Below, piece by piece: positions 58,721-64,000 of a stretch of DNA of 64,000 nt. Made by a program: the position numbers and the translations under genes. Below the pieces are notes generated by a model that had not been told where the DNA came from, did no database searches, and saw only the letters and a program-made list of their open reading frames with translations. Origin of the DNA: Symsagittifera roscoffensis (taxonomy: Eukaryota; Xenacoelomorpha; Acoela; Convolutidae); NCBI RefSeq assembly GCF_963678635.1, contig NW_026970820.1:1490001-1554000 (forward strand). The letters are read 5' to 3'. Every line of letters begins with the position of its first letter. Positions within the stretch are counted from its first letter, which is position 1.

Positions 58721-61189
58721 ATCTTTCAGGTCTGCGTCCCACCCGCCCTCCGTGACTAATCTTGCTTCCGAGAAAAGTTTTTTGCTTCACCTTTACCCCA
58801 TCTCAGGTTAGTTACTCTTGAAAAAAGTCCTACTTGAAACGTTCGCATTCACTTTGCCCCCTACGGGCGCAATGGTGAAGCCCATTTTTTCTTCTCACTG
58901 AACTTCTTCTCCGAAAAGTTCACATAAAACATTACTATGGTTTTATCTAAAATTTGCCGTGTCCAGCTGCGACTCCGACTTTTTTCACGTCACTGGTGTT
59001 CCAACAACAGGACCACATGAGATTCCCATTCAGATACTGTCTCAATTTTGAAAATACTGATTTGATTTTTTTTGCCGTTTTTCGTAAAATAAACTAATTA
59101 CTTCATTCGAATTTAAAAAAATACCGAAAAACACTTAAAGATAGCAAGACATTATTGTGACTGTCGTCTATATCTGTTCTTTTTGTTGGAGGTCAATGAT
59201 GCTCCCTAAGTGGGACCACAAGGGTCCCAGGGAGCATCAATAAAGGCTTTGGATAGTATGCCATTTTTGATTAAGACAAAATCTTTGGCCAATTGTGTTT
59301 TTTTTCACAGTCCCTTATCCACTGCAAATGTAAAGACTAATTTTTGTTTGAAGTTTTAAAAAATAATAATAACCTTTTCATTTGTGATGACTCGTATCAC
59401 TCATAAATCAATGGAAGACTCTGACTAACCTTCTCAAGCATGAAAATACATAAAAAAAAGATTCTGGTTATTTCAGACTGCTTTTTTTGTTAAATTTCAG
59501 ATAGATTTTGAAAACTCTTTCTTCAAATTGTATGTCTGCCGAAAAAGAACAAAAATTACAAACTGAAACGATTTTGGTTAAATTAAGGCTCTTCACCCAC
59601 CAAACTCGAAATTGCGAAGCTGAAACGAACAATCGACAGCCCATTTTATAAGTTTTTTTTTTTTTTTTAAAACATGTGTCATATATTTTCAAAAGCAATT
59701 TATTAAAGTTTCATTTTTTACCAGAAAACTAAGTCCGAAAAAAACCAGATTTTCAAATACTGTCAAAAAATAAGGTGGCAAGTAGTTTTACCAATGGAAT
59801 CATAGTATACGATTAAGTTCAAAATAGTTTTCATTACCATTGACTAGACGCTTACTAAATTTGAGAAATGTCGTAAATAACTTTTTTGGAAACATAAAAA
59901 ACGGATAATGGAAAAGTTTTCTTCAAACTTATAGAAAAGAATTTTATGAGAAAAACCATTATTAATATCACGTGTAAATTACGAGAGTAGATTCAGGCCA
60001 CATGCAAAATTTCAGCAGAAACACTCAAGCAATTTTGAGAACGAAACAATTGTTCCAGAAATTGACAAAGTAGTGTATACACCAATTTTACCATAAATCG
60101 TCAAAATAAAAAAATCGCAAAAACTACAAATTTTATCCAATTTTGACTTTTAAATACTCTATACCGACTAAATTGACTATGGTAAGCTCGAATCAACCAT
60201 CAAAAACCATTTTTAATCGTTTTGAATTTTTTAAGTTTTTTTCCATCAAAAAGTTGAGTCAGAAATGGGAAAAAGATTTTTTTTTCAGAAAAACAAAAAA
60301 AGTTGTTCAAAATCAACTAAAAATCTAAGCCACATTTTTTGAACCTGCTCAGAATGGTTCTGGTGACCGAAGCCGTAAAAAGTACCCAATTCGAGGAAAT
60401 TCGAAAATACTCTTTTTTCAGCACTTTGAAAAAGTGGAAAAATGGAAAAAATGGTCTTCAAACAAATAGGATGAAAAAGTGATCAGTAAAAGCATCGATG
60501 CCGTGTCAAATGAGGATTGCATGCCAATTTTTGAAACAATCCAACGGGTTTTTTTTAAGAACGAAACCATTTTTTGACAATTTTAGTAGTAGTATTTACA
60601 CTAATTAGTACCATATATGGTCAAAATTCCAAAACACAAAAAACTACAATTTTCATCCAATTTTGACCTTCAAATACTCTATACCCACTAAATTGACTAT
60701 CGGGAGCTCGAATCAACCATCAAAAACCACTTTATATCACTTTCAAAATTTTTTATTTTTTAAATCAAAATGTTGAGTCAGAAATAGGAAAAAACAATTT
60801 TTTTCAAAAAGTCAAGAAAAGTTGTCCCAATTGAATAAACTCACTAAGCCACACTCTATGAACCTGTTCAGAATGGTTTTCATGACCAAAGCCGTAAAAA
60901 GTACCCAATTTGAGAAACTTCGAAAAATCACCTTTTAGTTAACTCAAAAAAGTGGAAAAATCGGGTAAAATGGGCTTCAAACCGATAGGATCGAAAAGTG
61001 ACCTTTATAAGATATGATTGCCGTGTCAAATTAGGGCCGCATGCAAAAAATTAGAAAAATTCAACGAAACGTTTTTGAGAACTCGACAAATTTGGTCGTT
61101 TTGTTAAAGGTTAAATTTTAGAAATTTTTTGTCCGGAAGGGGCCCCTTCCCCTTCCTAAATGCTTTTTATGCTACACGCGACCATCTAG
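58721..61189. repeat. T2 repeat unit 2 (2469 bp)
   Basis: Starts ATCTTTCAGG and ends with CTAG 61186-61189. The 5' core is at 58855-58872, the bulged stem at 59197-59239 and the terminal stem at 61135-61156 (GGAAGGGG with CCCCTTCC). It is very similar to T2 units 1 and 3, with small indels in A and T runs. No gene is seen. Confidence 0.9.
59197..59239. repeat. central bulged stem, T2 copy 2
   Basis: Arms, bulge and loop are identical to those of the first T2 unit. The base after the stem differs (A for G). Confidence 0.85.
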
Positions 61190-63674
61190 CCGGTCAGGTC
61201 TGCGTCCCACCCGCCCTCCGTGACTAATCTTGCTTCCGAGAAAAGTTTTTTGTTTCACCTTTACCCCATCTCAGGTCAGTTACTCTTGAAAAAAGTCCTA
61301 CTTGAAACGTTCGCATTCACTTTGCCCCCTACGGGCGCAGTGGTGAAGCCGATTTTTTCTTCTTACTGAACTTCTTCTCCGAACAGTTCACATAAAACAT
61401 TACTATGGTTTTATCTGAAATTTGCCGTGTCCAGCTGCGACTCCGACTTTTTTCACGAGATTCAGTACCACCAACAACAGGACCACATGAGGTTCCCATT
61501 CAGATACTGTCAGAATTTTGAAAATACTGATTTGATTTTTTTTGCCGTTTTTCGCAAAATAAACTAATTACTTCATTCGAATTTTTTAAAAAAATACCTA
61601 AAAACACTTAAACATAGCAAGACATTATTGTGACTGTCGTCTATATCTGTTTTCTTTGTTGGAGGTCAATGATGCTCCCTAAGTGGGACCACAAGGGTCC
61701 CAGGGAGCATCAGTAAAGGCTTTGGATAGTATGCCATTTTTGATTAAGACAAAATCTTTGGCCAATTGTGTTTTTTTTTTCACAGTCCCTTATCCACTGC
61801 AAATGTAAAGACTAATTTTTGTTTGAAGTTTTAAAAAATAATAATAATCTTTTCATTTGTGATGACTCGTATCACTCATAAATCAATGGAAGACTCTGAC
61901 TAACCTTCTCAAGCATGGAAATAGATCAAAAAGCAAAAAACGATTCTGGTTATTTCAGACTGCTTTTTTTGTTAATTTTCAGATAGATTTTGAAAACTCT
62001 TTCTTCAAATTGTATGTCTGCCGAAAAAGAACAAAAATTACAAACTGAAACCATTTCGGTTAAATTAAGGCTCTTCACCCACCAAACTCAAAATTGCGAA
62101 GCTAAAACGAACAATCGACAGCCCATTTTATATGTTTCGTTTTATTTTTTCAAAACATGTGTCATATATTTTCAAAAGCAATTTATTAAAATTTCATTTT
62201 TTACCAGAAAAGTAAGTCCGAAAAACAAACAGATTTTTAAATACTGTCAAAAAATAAGGTGGCAAGTAGTTTTACCAATGGAATCATAGTATATGATTAA
62301 GTTCAAAATAGTTTTCATTACCATTGACTAGACGCTTACTCAATTTGAGAAATGTCGTTAATAACTTTTTTGGAAACATAAAAAACGGATAATGGAAAAG
62401 TTTTCTTCAAACTTATAGAAAAGAATTTTATGAGAAAAACCATTACTAATATCACGTGTAAATTACGAGAGTAGATTCAGGCCACATGCCAAATTTCAGC
62501 AGAAGCACTCAAGCAATTTTGAGAACGAAACAATTGTTCCAGAAATTGACAAAGTAGTATATACACCAATTTTTCCATAAATCGTCAAAATAAAAAAATC
62601 GCAAAAACTACAAATTTTATCCAATTTTGACTTTTAAATACTCTATACCGACTAAATTGACTATGCTAAGCTCGAATCAACCATCAAAAACCATTTTTAA
62701 TCGTTCTGAATTTTTTAAGTTTTTTTCCATCAAAAAGTTGAGTCAGAAATGGGAAAAAGGTTTTTTTTTTCAGAAAAACAAAAAAAGTTGTTCAAAATCA
62801 ACTAAAAATCTAAGCCACTATTTTTGAACCTGCTCAGAATGGTTCTGGTGACCGAAGCCGTAAAAAGTACCCAATTCGAGGAAATTCGAAAAAACTCTTT
62901 TTTCAGCACTTTGAAAAAGTGGAAAAATGTAAAAAATAGTCTTCAAACAAATAGGATGAAAAAGTGATCAGTAAAAACATCGATGCCGTGTCAAATGAGG
63001 ATCGCATGCCAATTTTTGAAACAATCCATCGGGTTTTTTTTAAGAACGAAACCATTTTTTGACAATTTTAGTAGTAGTATTTACACTAATTAGTACCATA
63101 TATGGTCAAAATTCAAAAATACAAAAAACTACAATTTTTATCCAATTTTGACCTTCAAATACTCTATACCCACTAAATTGACTATCGGGAGCTCGAATCA
63201 ACCATCAAAAACCACTTTTAATCACTTTCAAAATTTTTTAATTTTTAAATCAAAATGTTGAGTCAGAAATAGGAAAAAACAATTTTTTTCAAAAAGTCAA
63301 AAAAAGTTGTCCCAATTGAATAAACTCACTAAGCCACACTCTATGAACCTGTTCAGAATGGTTTTCATGACCAAAGCCGTAAAAAGTACCCAATTTGAGA
63401 AACTTCGAAAAATCACCTTTTAGTTAACTCAAAAAAGTGGAAAAATCGGGTAAAATGGGCTTCAAACCGATAGGATCGAAAAGTGACCTTTATAAGATAT
63501 GATTGCCGTGTCAAATTAGGGCCGCATGCAAAAAATTAGAAAAATTCAACGAAACGTTTTTGAGAACTCGACAAATATGGTCATTTTGGTAAATGTATAA
63601 TTTTAGAAATTTTTTGCCCGGAAGGGGCCCCTACCCCTTCCTAATTGCTTTTTGTGCTACACGCGACCATCTAG
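61190..63674. repeat. T2 repeat unit 3 (2485 bp)
   Basis: Starts CCGGTCAGG, so the few bases between CTAG and TCAGG differ from the other two T2 units while the sequence from TCAGG on is the same. The bulged stem is at 61670-61712, the terminal stem at 63620-63641 and CTAG at 63671-63674. A local difference near 61457-61474 replaces the GTCACTGGTGTTCC seen in the other two units. Confidence 0.9.
61670..61712. repeat. central bulged stem, T2 copy 3
   Basis: Arms, bulge AAGT and loop ACAAG are unchanged from the other T2 copies, although the surrounding AT-rich sequence has drifted. Confidence 0.85.
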
Positions 63675-64000
63675 CACCCTCAAGGTCACGTGTTGGATTT
63701 TTGTTTCTGGTATTTTCTGAAACCAAAAGAGAGCGTGGTCATGCATCTACATCATGTGCTCAAGCAAATACGTGGACTTTTACGCATTCCCATTCGCAAT
63801 GCGCCCTTCGGGCGCAAATGCCAATGCTCAATTAATTTTGCCAGGTGCAAATTTTTAAAGAAAATTTCTGATGAATTTTAACTTAAACTACCAACAAAAA
63901 ACGCAAAGATTTCAAAGTGTGAAACAATCAAGTGTTTGCTAATACCGGGCATGCAGTGAGACTGATTTCGGCAAAATAAAATAGAAAATGAAGGAAATGG
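63675..64000. repeat. 5' start of a further T1 unit (head P, cut by window edge)
   Basis: CACCCTCAAGG follows the T2 CTAG directly. The 5' core stem TGCGCCCTTCGGGCGCA lies about 130 bp in, as in other T1 units. The window ends before the bulged stem. Its presence shows that T1 units lie on both sides of the T2 block. Confidence 0.9.

Overview
This window is almost entirely one long head-to-tail tandem array of AT-rich (roughly two-thirds or more A+T by eye), apparently non-coding repeat units of 2.2-2.6 kb. I find no protein-coding gene, rRNA, tRNA or CRISPR array that I can support. The DNA looks eukaryotic. The many A and T runs, often about 10 bp apart, resemble nematode (Caenorhabditis-like) intergenic DNA, but the species assignment is a weak inference.

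Layout. 1-574 is the 3' end of a unit. 575-3130 is one unit of family T3 (2556 bp). 3131-56243 holds 24 consecutive units of family T1 (2204-2223 bp each, mean about 2213 bp). 56244-63674 holds three units of family T2 (2469-2485 bp). 63675-64000 is the start of another T1 unit, so blocks of the families alternate on a larger scale. Every unit ends in the tetranucleotide CTAG, and I place boundaries just after it because families switch there. The phase of a tandem repeat is otherwise arbitrary.

Common plan. The families differ strongly in sequence but share an order of parts. First comes a head beginning CACCCTCAAGG, CACAATCAGG, ATCTTTCAGG or CCGGTCAGG. T1 and T2 have a GC-rich core stem about 130 bp in. 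All three families have a 42-43 nt bulged stem about 450-490 bp in. An AT-rich body follows with about 520-bp internal sub-repeats (clear in T2 and T3, degenerate in T1). The tail carries a GCATGCAAAAAATT-type motif, a GC-rich terminal stem and, about 30 nt later, CTAG. T1 units have two head versions (P, starting CACCCTC; Q, starting CACAATC) and two tail versions (S, loop GCCCTA; L, loop GCCCCTA).

Evolution. Closest relatives among T1 units are usually not neighbours: 1 with 24 (three differences seen in 2217 bp, 51 kb apart), 3 with 6 (no difference seen), 2 with 8, 5 with 16, 7 with 11 and 19, 9 with 20, 18 with 21. No simple higher-order period fits. Unit 8 and others are mosaics. This implies frequent conversion or copying of whole or partial units. 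What the array does (centromeric, subtelomeric, structured RNA source, or parasitic) cannot be decided from the sequence alone.
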